Shown in pieces: positions 25,740 through 34,276 of a DNA stretch of 34,791 nucleotides. The notes under the pieces were generated by a model. That model was not told where the DNA came from and searched no databases. It was given only the letters and a program-made list of their open reading frames with translations. The DNA comes from Paraclostridium ghonii. GTDB taxonomy: Bacteria; Bacillota; Clostridia; Peptostreptococcales; Peptostreptococcaceae. Both the position numbers and the translations under genes were made by a program. The stretch is from positions 1 through 34,791 of the forward strand of contig NZ_JAKEDR010000012.1 in NCBI RefSeq assembly GCF_023653455.1, given 5' to 3'. Within the stretch, counting starts at the first letter, position 1, and each line of letters opens with the position of its first letter.

Positions 25740-26723
25740 ATGAAAAAAATATATATAGTTTTAGCTTTAACGTTAATAATACCTATATTTATATTAGGGG
25801 TGTCGAAACCCAAAAATGAAAACAAGACAAAGTACTTAGTACCACTTGGTAATGTCGTTGGTATAAGGGCTAATACAGATGGAATATTAGTACTTGATAA
25901 TGAGGATACAAGTATTGATTATATAGATGGAGTAAAAGCTGGAGACAATATAATTAGTATAGGGGGGATTAAGGTATATAGTAGTAAAGATGTAAAAAAA
26001 ATTTTAAGGGAACATAATAAAGATTCCGTTGAGATTATAATTAATAGAGATGGAGAGGAAATATCAAAACAAATTCCAGTTAAAAAAGAAAAGGATGAAT
26101 ACAAACTTGGAATTTGGATTAGAGATAAAATATCTGGAATAGGAACTATGACATTTTATAATCCACAAAACAATACATTTTCAGCATTAGGGCACCCAAT
26201 AAAGGATGTAGATACAAATGAATTGATAAAAGTTAAGAGTGGAAATATATATAATGCTGAAGACATTTCCATTGAAAAGGGGGGAGTTAAACATGTAGGG
26301 CAAATAAAAGCTGAATTTGATGGCGATAAACCTATAGGGAATTTTAAAAAAAATAATAGTTTTGGAATAAGTGGGAATTTAACGACATATGATAATGAAG
26401 GAAAACAAAAAATGTTAGAAGTTGGTGACAGTAAGGATATAAAGCTTGGATCCGCAATTATTTTATTTCAAAATAAAGATGGAAAAATCGGACAATACCA
26501 AATAAATATAAAAAAAATTAAATATAATAACAAAAAAGATGATAAAGATATGGTGATTGAAGTAGTAGATAAGAGATTGATAAATTATACTGGAGGTATA
26601 GTTCAGGGAATGAGTGGAGCACCTATTATACAAAATGATAAAATAATTGGAGCTGTGACACATGTTTTTGTACATAACTCTAAAATCGGATATGGAATTT
26701 TTATAGATAAGATGATAATATAA
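25740..26723 (+). CDS. spoIVB: SpoIVB sporulation serine peptidase (S55 family)
   Basis: In Bacillus, SpoIVB is secreted from the forespore and starts the signalling that activates SigK. The 327-residue protein has an N-terminal membrane or signal helix (about residues 4-21), a PDZ domain (about 40-117, with GVKAGDNIISIGG), and an S55 protease domain with the His motif SALGHPI (near 152) and the nucleophile GMSGAPI (near 299), followed by GAVTHVF. It is about 100 residues shorter than B. subtilis SpoIVB, but the catalytic motifs are present. The ATG has only a weak AAGGGA upstream. Confidence 0.93.
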   Translation: MKKIYIVLALTLIIPIFILGVSKPKNENKTKYLVPLGNVVGIRANTDGILVLDNEDTSIDYIDGVKAGDNIISIGGIKVYSSKDVKKILREHNKDSVEIIINRDGEEISKQIPVKKEKDEYKLGIWIRDKISGIGTMTFYNPQNNTFSALGHPIKDVDTNELIKVKSGNIYNAEDISIEKGGVKHVGQIKAEFDGDKPIGNFKKNNSFGISGNLTTYDNEGKQKMLEVGDSKDIKLGSAIILFQNKDGKIGQYQINIKKIKYNNKKDDKDMVIEVVDKRLINYTGGIVQGMSGAPIIQNDKIIGAVTHVFVHNSKIGYGIFIDKMII

Positions 26724-26750
26724 GTATATGTATAAAAATAAAAATAAACA

Positions 26751-26780
26751 GAAGGAATATAAATATTAAATGTCGAATAG
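26751..26780 (+). promoter_or_regulatory. SigH promoter of spo0A
   Basis: GAAGGAATA (26751-26759), a 12-bp spacer, then GTCGAATAG (26772-26780) fits the SigH pattern RnAGGAwww-N11..12-RnnGAATww, with one mismatch at the last base. Transcription would start about 60 bp upstream of the spo0A ATG. SigH-driven spo0A transcription is established in Bacillus and reported in clostridia. Confidence 0.75.
26771..26777 (+). promoter_or_regulatory. 0A box in the spo0A promoter
   Basis: TGTCGAA is a perfect 7-base match to the core Spo0A binding box. It overlaps the -10 element of the SigH promoter. A site placed on the -10 would more readily block than help polymerase, so direct feedback by Spo0A~P is likely. 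The sign of the effect is inferred. Confidence 0.7.
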
Positions 26781-26843
26781 ATTATTAGAGAAAAATTAGA
26801 AAATATTTAAATGAATTTATAATTCTATGGGGGGAAAAATTTA

Positions 26844-27665
26844 ATGAGCGAAAAAATAAAAATAGTTTTAGCAGATGATAACAGGGATTTTTGTCAAGTG
26901 TTAAGAGAATATCTATCTAATGAAGAGGATATCGAAATACTAGGAATTGCAAAAGATGGAATAGAAGCATTGGATTTAGTATCAAGAACACAGCCAGATG
27001 TATTAGTACTAGATGTTATAATGCCACATCTTGATGGATTAGGGGTAATTGAAAAATTAAATGCTATGAACTTACCAAAGATGCCTAAAATAATAGTTTT
27101 ATCTGCAGTAGGTCAAGATAAAATAACTCAAAGTGCAATAAACTTAGGAGCAGATTATTATATAGTTAAACCTTTTGACTTTGTAATATTTATAAATAGA
27201 ATAAGAGGATTAGTTTCTAATCAAAATACAGTAGTAGAATCTAATACAAGATCAAGTAACAATAATATGGATATAAAAATGACTAAAACTGATTTTGTAA
27301 AAAATGTAGGGAATATAGAAACTGAAATAACAAACATAATACATGAAATCGGAGTTCCAGCTCATATAAAAGGATATTTATATTTAAGAGAAGCTATAAA
27401 AATGGTTATAGATAATGTAGAGTTATTAGGGGCAGTAACAAAAGAATTATACCCAAGTATAGCTAAGAAGTTTAACACTACTCCAAGTAGGGTTGAGAGA
27501 GCTATTAGACACGCAATAGAAGTTGCATGGAGCAGAGGTAAAGTTGATACTATAAATCAATTATTTGGATATACAGTTCATAATACAAAAGGAAAGCCAA
27601 CAAACTCTGAATTTATAGCAATGATAGCTGATAAATTAAGATTAGAACACAGTATGGTTAAATAA
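26844..27665 (+). CDS. spo0A: Sporulation master regulator Spo0A
   Basis: A response regulator that commits the cell to sporulation once phosphorylated. The 273-residue protein has a receiver domain with the acidic pocket ADDN (residues 10-13), phosphoacceptor Asp57 ([10 protein letters not shown]), Thr/Ser in VLSAVGQ and Lys in YIVKPFD. A short linker leads to the Spo0A effector domain with [40 protein letters not shown] (recognition helix) and the C-terminal [16 protein letters not shown]. The start follows GGGGGGAAA. The position directly after spoIVB is conserved in spore formers. Confidence 0.98.
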   Translation: MSEKIKIVLADDNRDFCQVLREYLSNEEDIEILGIAKDGIEALDLVSRTQPDVLVLDVIMPHLDGLGVIEKLNAMNLPKMPKIIVLSAVGQDKITQSAINLGADYYIVKPFDFVIFINRIRGLVSNQNTVVESNTRSSNNNMDIKMTKTDFVKNVGNIETEITNIIHEIGVPAHIKGYLYLREAIKMVIDNVELLGAVTKELYPSIAKKFNTTPSRVERAIRHAIEVAWSRGKVDTINQLFGYTVHNTKGKPTNSEFIAMIADKLRLEHSMVK

Positions 27666-27677
27666 TAAATTATAAAA

Positions 27678-27713
27678 AATAAAGTCTTCAGCAAATGAAG
27701 GCTTTATTTTTTT
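27678..27713 (+). terminator. Terminator of spo0A
   Basis: AAAGTCTTCA (27681-27690) pairs with TGAAGGCTTT (27696-27705), with one G-U pair, around GCAAA. Flanking AAT/ATT extends the stem, followed by a run of seven T. Confidence 0.9.
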
Positions 27714-27761
27714 GTGTAAAGGTATAAAATAGATAGTAGCTTATTAAATTGAGGTGAAATC

Positions 27762-28964
27762 ATGAAAATAAATATGCCAAAGGATGTAAAAGATATAATA
27801 GATATTATATATGAAAATGGATATGAAGCTTTTATAGTAGGAGGATGTGTAAGAGATTCAATTGTAGGAATAATACCCAATGATTATGATATAACTACAA
27901 ATGCAAAGCCGCATGAGACAATAGATATATTTAAGGGTGAGAAAATAATTGAAACTGGAATAAAGCATGGAACTATAAGTTTAATAAAAAATAAAAACGA
28001 ATATGAAATTACAACATATAGAATTGATGGAGATTATAATGATAATAGAAGACCGCAATCTGTAGAATTTACAAGTGATATTATAAAAGATTTAAAAAGA
28101 CGAGATTTTACCATAAACTCTATAGCATATAATCATATGCAGGGAATGGTTGATGAATTTGATGGTATAGGTGATATTGAAAGAAAAATAATAAAAACAG
28201 TTGGAAATGCAGATGAAAGATTTGAAGAAGATGGATTAAGAATAATAAGAGCTGTTAGATTTAGTTCAAAACTCAACTTTGATATAGAGCCTAAGACTTT
28301 AAAGAGTATTTATAAGAATATAAATTTAATAAAAAATATAAGTGCAGAACGAATTCAAGAAGAATTAAATAAAATTTTGTTAAGTGATAATCCTGAAAAA
28401 ATATATATACTTTATGATGCTAAGTTATTTGATGTACTTAAAATAAATAATGTACGAGTTAATAAAAAAGATTTACTTAAAATTAAGTCAAGTAAAAAAG
28501 ATTTGGCTATAAGATTAAGCATATTTATATATATTCTAGGAGACATTAACGAAAGTAAAAAAATATTGGATTTATTGAAGTATTCCAATAAAATAAAGAG
28601 TCAGTGTATTACAATTTTAGATCATATAAACGAAAATATAATCGATGATAAAATATCTATAAAGATTTATTTAAAGGAAATAGGACATGAAAGTCTAAAT
28701 TATTTATTATATGCAAAAAAAATATTAGACAAAGAATTTGAAAACAAATATTACGAAAAAATAAAAAATTTAATAAAAGAAATTGATATAAATAAAGAAT
28801 GTTACAGTTTAAAACAGTTAGCATTAAATGGCAGTGATTTAAAACGTTTAGGGTATAGAGGAAAGGAAATAGGGGAAAAGCTGAATTTATTATTAAATAA
28901 GGTAATTGAAAATCCTAATATAAATAACAAAGAAGAATTAAATAATATTATAAGTAGACTATAA
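27762..28964 (+). CDS. cca: CCA-adding enzyme / poly(A) polymerase family tRNA nucleotidyltransferase
   Basis: A class II nucleotidyltransferase that builds or repairs the CCA end of tRNA. The 400-residue protein has GGCVRDS (residues 27-33), the catalytic DYDITT (Asp41 and Asp43), a RRDFTINSIAY stretch near residue 110, the EDGLRIIRAVRF motif near 155, and the ISAERIQEELNKIL helix. The C-terminal half is lysine- and asparagine-rich and poorly conserved. CCA-adding and A-adding enzymes cannot be separated by these motifs, but a lone copy would be CCA-adding. The start follows GAGGTGA. Confidence 0.88.
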   Translation: MKINMPKDVKDIIDIIYENGYEAFIVGGCVRDSIVGIIPNDYDITTNAKPHETIDIFKGEKIIETGIKHGTISLIKNKNEYEITTYRIDGDYNDNRRPQSVEFTSDIIKDLKRRDFTINSIAYNHMQGMVDEFDGIGDIERKIIKTVGNADERFEEDGLRIIRAVRFSSKLNFDIEPKTLKSIYKNINLIKNISAERIQEELNKILLSDNPEKIYILYDAKLFDVLKINNVRVNKKDLLKIKSSKKDLAIRLSIFIYILGDINESKKILDLLKYSNKIKSQCITILDHINENIIDDKISIKIYLKEIGHESLNYLLYAKKILDKEFENKYYEKIKNLIKEIDINKECYSLKQLALNGSDLKRLGYRGKEIGEKLNLLLNKVIENPNINNKEELNNIISRL

Positions 28965-29006
28965 TCATTACGTACAATTTTAATTATTTAAATTGTTGTA
29001 AAATAA

Positions 29007-29015
29007 TGCTATAAT
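29007..29015 (+). promoter_or_regulatory. Extended -10 promoter upstream of steA
   Basis: TGCTATAAT is a perfect extended -10 element. The -35 position (28987-28992) reads TTTAAA, which is poor, as is common when TGn is present. A weak hairpin, ACAATTT/AAATTGT (28974-28996), lies just upstream. It would drive the steA-to-nudF cluster, starting about 35 bp before the steA ATG. Confidence 0.6.
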
Positions 29016-29054
29016 GTAATGTGATTTCAAAAACGAAAATTGGAGGTTTTAAGT

Positions 29055-30176
29055 ATGAGAGTCGAAGCCCCTATTAAGGTAGACAGAAAAACAAAAAGGC
29101 TTGCAAAGCGACTTACTGGCGGAGAAATAGCAGTTATAAATCATAAAGATATAGATGAAGTTGCTGCAAACTCATTAGTAGAGGGAAAGATAAAACTTGT
29201 TATAAATGCATCTCAGTCTATAAGTGGAAGGTATCCAAATAAAGGACCTGGAATACTTGTAGATAAAAATATACTTATTGTAGACAATGTAGGTCAAGAC
29301 CTATTTGATAACTTACAAGAGGGGCAAATAATAGAAGTTATAGATGGGCAAATCTATAGAGATGGAGAATTATTAGGCCAAGGAGAGGTATTAGATAAAT
29401 ACGAAGTTGATAACAAGATAAAATTAGCATATGAAAATTTATCTGTAGAGCTAGATAGATTTATAGATAATACTATAGATTATGCTAAAAAAGAAAAAGG
29501 ATTAATTCTTGGAGAAGTTGAAATACCAAAAGTAAGTACAAACTACAAGAATAGACATGTATTAATAGTTGTTAGAGGTCAGGATTACAAACAAGATTTA
29601 AGTACGATAATATCGTATATAGAAGAAATGAAGCCTATATTAGTAGGAGTAGATGGCGGAGCTGATGCTTTGATGGAGTTTGGATACACTCCGGATGTAA
29701 TTGTAGGCGATATGGATAGTGTAAGTGATGAATCCTTACAAAAAGCAAAAGAAATAGTTGTCCATGCATACACAGATGGAAGAGCGCCTGGACTTAAGAG
29801 AGTACAAGACTTAGGACTGGAGGCTGTGGTATTTCCTGCGCCTGGAACTAGTGAAGATATAGCTATGCTTACTGCTTATGAATATAAAGCAGAACTTATA
29901 GTAGCTGTAGGGACACATTCTAATATGATAGACTTCTTAGAAAAAGGAAGACCTGGTATGGCTAGTACATTTTTAGTTAGACTAAAAATAGGATCTAAGC
30001 TTATAGACGCAAAAGGTGTAAATTTATTATATAGAAGTAAATTAAAATTAAAGTATATATGGGCACTTATAGCAACAGCTTTATTCCCAGTTTTAATACT
30101 TGCGTCGTTCTCTCCAAGTGTTAATCAGTTTATGCACTTGATGGAATTAAAAATGAGACTACTATTACAGATGTAA
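29055..30176 (+). CDS. steA: SteA-like putative cytokinetic ring protein
   Basis: A 373-residue protein matching the SteA family, with a thiamine-pyrophosphokinase-like central domain. Recognisable parts are LAKRLTGGEIAVINHKDID (near residues 15-35), INASQSISGRYPNKGPGIL, VGVDGGADALMEFGYTPD and VGDMDSVSD (about 200-222), and FPAPGTSEDIAMLTAYEY. A C-terminal transmembrane helix follows (about 330-350, ALIATALFPVLILASF). In Corynebacterium, SteA works with SteB at the division site. The next gene here is SteB/MctB-like, so the pair is intact. I chose ATG 29055 after TTGGAGG; a TTG at 29040 lies before the ribosome binding site. Confidence 0.82.
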   Translation: MRVEAPIKVDRKTKRLAKRLTGGEIAVINHKDIDEVAANSLVEGKIKLVINASQSISGRYPNKGPGILVDKNILIVDNVGQDLFDNLQEGQIIEVIDGQIYRDGELLGQGEVLDKYEVDNKIKLAYENLSVELDRFIDNTIDYAKKEKGLILGEVEIPKVSTNYKNRHVLIVVRGQDYKQDLSTIISYIEEMKPILVGVDGGADALMEFGYTPDVIVGDMDSVSDESLQKAKEIVVHAYTDGRAPGLKRVQDLGLEAVVFPAPGTSEDIAMLTAYEYKAELIVAVGTHSNMIDFLEKGRPGMASTFLVRLKIGSKLIDAKGVNLLYRSKLKLKYIWALIATALFPVLILASFSPSVNQFMHLMELKMRLLLQM

Positions 30177-30195
30177 TTAATTGAGGAGGATTAAC

Positions 30196-31065
30196 ATGCA
30201 TATAAATATGAAGTATTATATAGTAACCATAGGTGCTATATTTATTGCATTAGGAATAGGAATGCTAGTAGGGTTTAACTTAAACTATGATCAGGAGCTT
30301 AGTAGACAACAAGCTGCTATAATAGATGATTTGGATGCTAAGTTTGAAGATATAAAAACAACAAATAATGAATTAAAAGGAAAATTAAATAAAAGAGAAA
30401 GTGAATATAAAAAACTTGTTAATTATTTAAATGAAAATTATGGAGTTTTAATAAAAGAGCAATTGCAAGGTAAAAATGTAGGAATAATATCAACAACAGA
30501 AAACTATGATTACACACAAGATGTATCTAAAACTATAACAGATGCAAATGGAAGTGTAGCATTTGATATTACTTTAAAAGAAAATTTAAGCAACAAAGAC
30601 AAAATAAAAGAACTTAATAGTGCGCTGCAATTACAATTAAAAAATGAAAAAGATGTAATAAATTATATAATGGATTCTTTAAAAGAAGAAAACGCTATGG
30701 AAAGATTACAACAATTAGAGAAATTAGATATGATAAAAATAAATCATTTATCAGACAATCACCTAAATTACACACAAGTTGTTATGGCTTCTGGAGATAC
30801 TCAAGAAGCTACTGATAAATTTGCGAACATAGATAAAGTAATAATAGATAAATTAAAAGAAGATGGTAAATATATAATAGCAACTCAAAAAAGTGATGCT
30901 AAATTCTCTGATTTGGAAAACTATAAAAAAGACAAGATACCTACTATAAACAATTCACAGCAAGGAACAGGAAAACTATCTTTAGTTTATACACTTAGAG
31001 ATTCTGTTGAAAAAGGTAACTTTGGGATAGGAGACAATGTTGACTCAATAATACCATTTAAGTAA
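30196..31065 (+). CDS. SteB/MctB-like protein (copper transporter family, PF11382)
   Basis: A 289-residue protein. A single N-terminal membrane helix (about residues 6-25, IVTIGAIFIALGIGMLVGF) is followed by a coiled coil (about 35-75) and an outer alpha/beta domain. The N-terminal pattern YYIVTIGAIFIALGIGMLVG is the hallmark of the family that includes mycobacterial MctB (Rv1698) and corynebacterial SteB. The copper transporter label comes from Mycobacterium and need not apply to a Firmicute without an outer membrane. With SteA directly upstream, a division or envelope role is more likely. I chose ATG 30196; the TTG at 30181 lies within the GAGGAGG ribosome binding site. Confidence 0.78.
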   Translation: MHINMKYYIVTIGAIFIALGIGMLVGFNLNYDQELSRQQAAIIDDLDAKFEDIKTTNNELKGKLNKRESEYKKLVNYLNENYGVLIKEQLQGKNVGIISTTENYDYTQDVSKTITDANGSVAFDITLKENLSNKDKIKELNSALQLQLKNEKDVINYIMDSLKEENAMERLQQLEKLDMIKINHLSDNHLNYTQVVMASGDTQEATDKFANIDKVIIDKLKEDGKYIIATQKSDAKFSDLENYKKDKIPTINNSQQGTGKLSLVYTLRDSVEKGNFGIGDNVDSIIPFK

Positions 31066-31084
31066 AAATAAAGGAGATGTAAAT

Positions 31085-31777
31085 ATGAATCCTTATGTAA
31101 GCATAATAATACCTGCATACAATGAAGAAAACAAAATAAAAGATACTTTACTAGGAGTAGTAAATATAGAAGAAATAAATGAGATAATAGTTGTAGATGA
31201 CGGTTCAAGTGATAACACTGAAAAGGCAGCAAAAAGTGTTGAAAATGATAAAATAAAGGTTTTTAAGTTAGATAGAAATAGAGGTAAAGGATACGCATTA
31301 AACTATGGATTAAAAATAGCTATGGAAAATGCGGATATAATAGGTTTCTTAGATGGAGATCTAGGAAGTTGTTCGAGTGAAACTATAAAACTTATAAAGC
31401 CTGTAATAAATAATGAAGTTGATGTAACAATAGCTAAATTCCCACCTGCTAAGAAAAAAGGTGGGATGGGATTTGTAAAAAGATTAGCTAAAGAATCAGT
31501 TTTTGAAATGACTGGAGTAGAATTAGATGCTACAATATCAGGTCAAAGAATATTTAAAAAAGAAGTTTTAGAAAAATTTGATGAAATACCTTTTGGCTAT
31601 GGAGTTGAAGTTGGTATGACAATAGACATATTAAAATATGGATACTCTATAAAAGAAATTTTAGTAAATATGACACATAGTGAAACAGGTAGAGATTTAA
31701 AAGGTTTTATACACAGAGGTAAACAATATTACCATATAAAGAAAATAGTTAATAAGAAGAAAAAAGAATGGAGGTAG
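31085..31777 (+). CDS. Family 2 glycosyltransferase
   Basis: A 230-residue GT-A fold enzyme. It starts with YVSIIIPAYNEENKI, has VVDDGSSDNT (Asp38-Asp39) for nucleotide sugar binding and the DxD metal site GFLDGDLG (Asp90 and Asp92). There are no obvious membrane segments. The fold resembles dolichyl/polyprenyl-phosphate glycosyltransferases. Together with the MraY-like enzyme encoded next, it suggests assembly of a lipid-linked glycan. The sugar is unknown. The start follows AAAGGAGATG. Confidence 0.88.
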   Translation: MNPYVSIIIPAYNEENKIKDTLLGVVNIEEINEIIVVDDGSSDNTEKAAKSVENDKIKVFKLDRNRGKGYALNYGLKIAMENADIIGFLDGDLGSCSSETIKLIKPVINNEVDVTIAKFPPAKKKGGMGFVKRLAKESVFEMTGVELDATISGQRIFKKEVLEKFDEIPFGYGVEVGMTIDILKYGYSIKEILVNMTHSETGRDLKGFIHRGKQYYHIKKIVNKKKKEWR

Positions 31778-31782
31778 TGTTA

Positions 31783-32607
31783 TTGAATAATATTATACTG
31801 TATATAATAATGCTACTAGTTGGAATGGTAACAACTTATGTTGTTATGCCATTTTTTAGAAATATGTTAATTTCAAGCAATGTAATAAGACCAAATTACA
31901 AAAATGATATGATACCTGTAAGTATGGGATTAGTTTTTTTACCTACTATAGTTATAAATAGTATTATATTGGTATATTTTACAGATAATTATAGCAACTT
32001 AGTATATACATTTATGTATTTATTTGGGCTAATATCTATGTGTTTAGTAGGTATTTTAGATGATATTGTTGGTAATAGAGATGTTAGTGGATTAAAAGGT
32101 CACTTTAAAAGTTTATTTAAAGGAAACCTTACAACAGGTGGATTTAAAGCATTATTTGGAGGATTTGTAGGACTTGTTATTTCGGTTGCAATATCTAAAA
32201 ACATAGTAGATATATGTATAAACACTTTAATAATAGCTTTATCTACTAATTTAATGAATTTACTAGATTTAAGACCAGGAAGAGCAATTAAAGTATATTT
32301 AGTTATAATCATAACTTTATTATTAACATTAGTAGGTTACCCTAAAGGTCTAGTGCTTATATTATTACCTTGTGTAATAGTGTACTTCTGTGATGATCTA
32401 AAAGCTAAAGCTATGATGGGAGATACTGGATCTAATGTATTAGGCATATCTATAGGTATATTGATTGCTATAGGATATGCTAGACCTATGAGAATTGGAT
32501 GGTTAGTATTTTTAGTATTTATACATATACTTACGGAAAAATACTCTTTAACTAAAATAATAGAGAATAACAAGGTTTTAAATTTTATTGATAAGCTAGG
32601 AAGGTAA
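31783..32607 (+). CDS. MraY/WecA-like membrane phosphoglycosyltransferase
   Basis: A 274-residue polytopic membrane protein (about eight helices) of the glycosyltransferase family 4 / MraY-WecA-TagO group, which transfers a sugar phosphate to undecaprenyl phosphate. Visible motifs are GILDDIVGN (Asp-Asp, near residue 88), NLMNLLDLRPGRA (the family N-x5-D region) and KAMMGDTGSNVLG. It is shorter than MraY (about 320), so it is a paralogue, not the peptidoglycan enzyme. The likely start is the TTG at 31783, 8 bp after GGAGG. The upstream ATG at 31768 overlaps that ribosome binding site and the end of the previous gene. Confidence 0.82.
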   Translation: MNNIILYIIMLLVGMVTTYVVMPFFRNMLISSNVIRPNYKNDMIPVSMGLVFLPTIVINSIILVYFTDNYSNLVYTFMYLFGLISMCLVGILDDIVGNRDVSGLKGHFKSLFKGNLTTGGFKALFGGFVGLVISVAISKNIVDICINTLIIALSTNLMNLLDLRPGRAIKVYLVIIITLLLTLVGYPKGLVLILLPCVIVYFCDDLKAKAMMGDTGSNVLGISIGILIAIGYARPMRIGWLVFLVFIHILTEKYSLTKIIENNKVLNFIDKLGR

Positions 32608-32611
32608 TCTT

Positions 32612-33709
32612 ATGATAAGTAAAAAAATTGGCGTAGTTGAATCTATAAAAAGTAAGTCACAAAATTTAGAAGAAATAACTGTAAACATTAATGGAAATAT
32701 AGCAAAAGCATATAACTACCCTAAAATGACGGGAAGTGTAGATATAGGAGACGAAGTTGTATTAAATACAACTGCAGTTGAATTAAGTCTTGGGACAGGT
32801 GGTTACCACTTTGTAATAACAAATTTAAATAAAATTGAATCTACTATGACTCCAGGTGGACACATAATGAAATTAAGATATACACCGATGCAAGTAAAAG
32901 TAGATTCGGTAGAAGAACAAGATAGCAAACTACATGAAAAAATAAACGAATTTAAGAGTTTAGATAGTCTTCCAGTTGTAGTTGGAACATTACATAGTAT
33001 GCTTACGCCATTTGTTGCTTCATATAAGAGACATAACCCAGATAAAAAACTAGTATATATAATGACAGATGGTGCTTCATTGCCTATATATCTAAGTAAA
33101 AATGTAGAAAATCTAAAAAATAAAAAATTAATAGATGATACTATAACTATAGGTAATGCATTTGGTGGAGACTATGAATGTATAAATATATATTCAGCAC
33201 TAATAACTGCAAAAGAAGTATTAAACGCTGATGTAGTATTTGTAAGCATGGGACCTGGAATATCGGGGACAGGAACTAAATATGGATTTACAGGTATAGA
33301 ACAAGGATCTATATTAGATGCTGTTAAAAAGCTAGGTGGTCATCCTATTGCTATTCCTAGAATGAGTTTTGCAGATAAAAGGGATAGACATGTAGGGATA
33401 AGCCACCATAGTATAACTGTACTAAGTGAAATAGTAAATGTAGAGGTAGATATACCTATAGGTTTAGAAGATGAAGAAAAATTATCCTATGTAAACGATC
33501 AAATAAAAGAAAATAAACTAGATGAAAAACACAATATAGCATATATAAAATCAGGTAAAACTTTAGATGATTTAAATTATTTTGAATTAAAAGTTAAAAG
33601 TATGGGTAGAAATTATGAACAAGATAGTGAATTTTTCGATGCTGCTAGCAATGCAGCATATTACTTAATGGAGGTTTGTTATGATAATAGAAGAGCAAAC
33701 GGTAAGTAG
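32612..33709 (+). CDS. DUF3866 protein, function unknown
   Basis: A 365-residue protein that I place in the DUF3866 family. It is soluble, with a barrel-like N-terminal part (GNIAKAYNYPKMTGSVDIGD, LGTGGYHFVITNL, MTPGGHIMKLRYTPMQ). The larger C-terminal part has VVVGTLHSMLTPFVA, YIMTDGASLPIYLS and VFVSMGPGISGTGTKYGFTG. The glycine-rich MGPGISGTGTKYG stretch and conserved His/Asp residues look like a ligand or metal site, but no activity is established. It follows the MraY-like gene by 4 bp and overlaps nudF by 29 bp, so it belongs to the same transcript. Confidence 0.75.
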   Translation: MISKKIGVVESIKSKSQNLEEITVNINGNIAKAYNYPKMTGSVDIGDEVVLNTTAVELSLGTGGYHFVITNLNKIESTMTPGGHIMKLRYTPMQVKVDSVEEQDSKLHEKINEFKSLDSLPVVVGTLHSMLTPFVASYKRHNPDKKLVYIMTDGASLPIYLSKNVENLKNKKLIDDTITIGNAFGGDYECINIYSALITAKEVLNADVVFVSMGPGISGTGTKYGFTGIEQGSILDAVKKLGGHPIAIPRMSFADKRDRHVGISHHSITVLSEIVNVEVDIPIGLEDEEKLSYVNDQIKENKLDEKHNIAYIKSGKTLDDLNYFELKVKSMGRNYEQDSEFFDAASNAAYYLMEVCYDNRRANGK

Positions 33710-34211
33710 TGATAGAATATATACTGGTAAGGTTATAAGCTTAAAAGTAGACACTGTTGAAGTTCCTAAAAAAGGCTATCAAAAAAGAGAAATAATAGAA
33801 CACCCTGGAGCAGTTGGAATAGTAGCTATAACTGATGAAAATAAAGTTTTATTAGTTAGACAGTATAGAAAAGCAGTAGAAAAAGTTTTATGGGAGATAC
33901 CTGCAGGAAAGTTAGAGCAGGGAGAAAGTCCTAAAGACTGTGCTAGTAGAGAGCTAAAAGAAGAAACTGGATATAGTGCTAATAATATAAAATTAATACA
34001 TAAATTTTATACTTCAGCAGGATTCTCTAATCAAAAAATATATATTTATTTAGCTACAGACCTAGAAAAAGGTGAATGCAATCTAGATGAAGACGAATTT
34101 TTAGAATTACATGAAGTAGATATAAAAGATGTATACGAAATGATTGATAAAAATGATATAGAAGATGCAAAAACATCTATAGGTCTTTTGCTTACAAAAG
34201 AACTTTTATAA
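33681..34211 (+). CDS. nudF: ADP-ribose pyrophosphatase-like Nudix hydrolase
   Basis: A 176-residue Nudix enzyme with the complete Nudix box: Gly then EQGES...SRELKEETGY (about residues 75-97, in the order G-x5-E-x7-RE-x2-EE-x-G). The preceding RQYRKAVEKVLWEIPAGKLE is typical of the ADP-ribose pyrophosphatase subgroup (NudF/YqkG), which splits ADP-ribose to AMP and ribose 5-phosphate. The start follows TGGAGGT inside the DUF3866 gene. The sequence steA-mctB-...-nudix also occurs in Mycobacterium. Confidence 0.9.
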   Translation: MIIEEQTVSSDRIYTGKVISLKVDTVEVPKKGYQKREIIEHPGAVGIVAITDENKVLLVRQYRKAVEKVLWEIPAGKLEQGESPKDCASRELKEETGYSANNIKLIHKFYTSAGFSNQKIYIYLATDLEKGECNLDEDEFLELHEVDIKDVYEMIDKNDIEDAKTSIGLLLTKELL

Positions 34212-34219
34212 TTAGTAAT

Positions 34220-34269
34220 AACCTCCTCTTCTCTTGCATAAAAATTATGTAAGTACAAAAGAGGGGGTT
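34220..34269 (+). promoter_or_regulatory. Hairpin that buries the spoIIM ribosome binding site
   Basis: AACCTCCTCTT (34220-34230) pairs with AAGAGGGGGTT (34259-34269) over 11 positions with one G-U pair. Inside, CTTGCATAA (34233-34241) pairs with TTATGTAAG (34245-34253), again with one G-U. The 3' arm contains the whole Shine-Dalgarno sequence of spoIIM (GAGGGGG). It could be a weak terminator of the nudF transcript (TTTTT follows at 34274-34278) or a translational off-switch for spoIIM when read through from upstream. Confidence 0.6.
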
Positions 34270-34276
34270 GTAGTTT

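Noticed and set aside
28974..28996. Hairpin ACAATTT/AAATTGT after cca as a terminator
   Set aside because: The stem is short and wholly A/T apart from one pair, and no T-run follows. I mention it only as context for the steA promoter.
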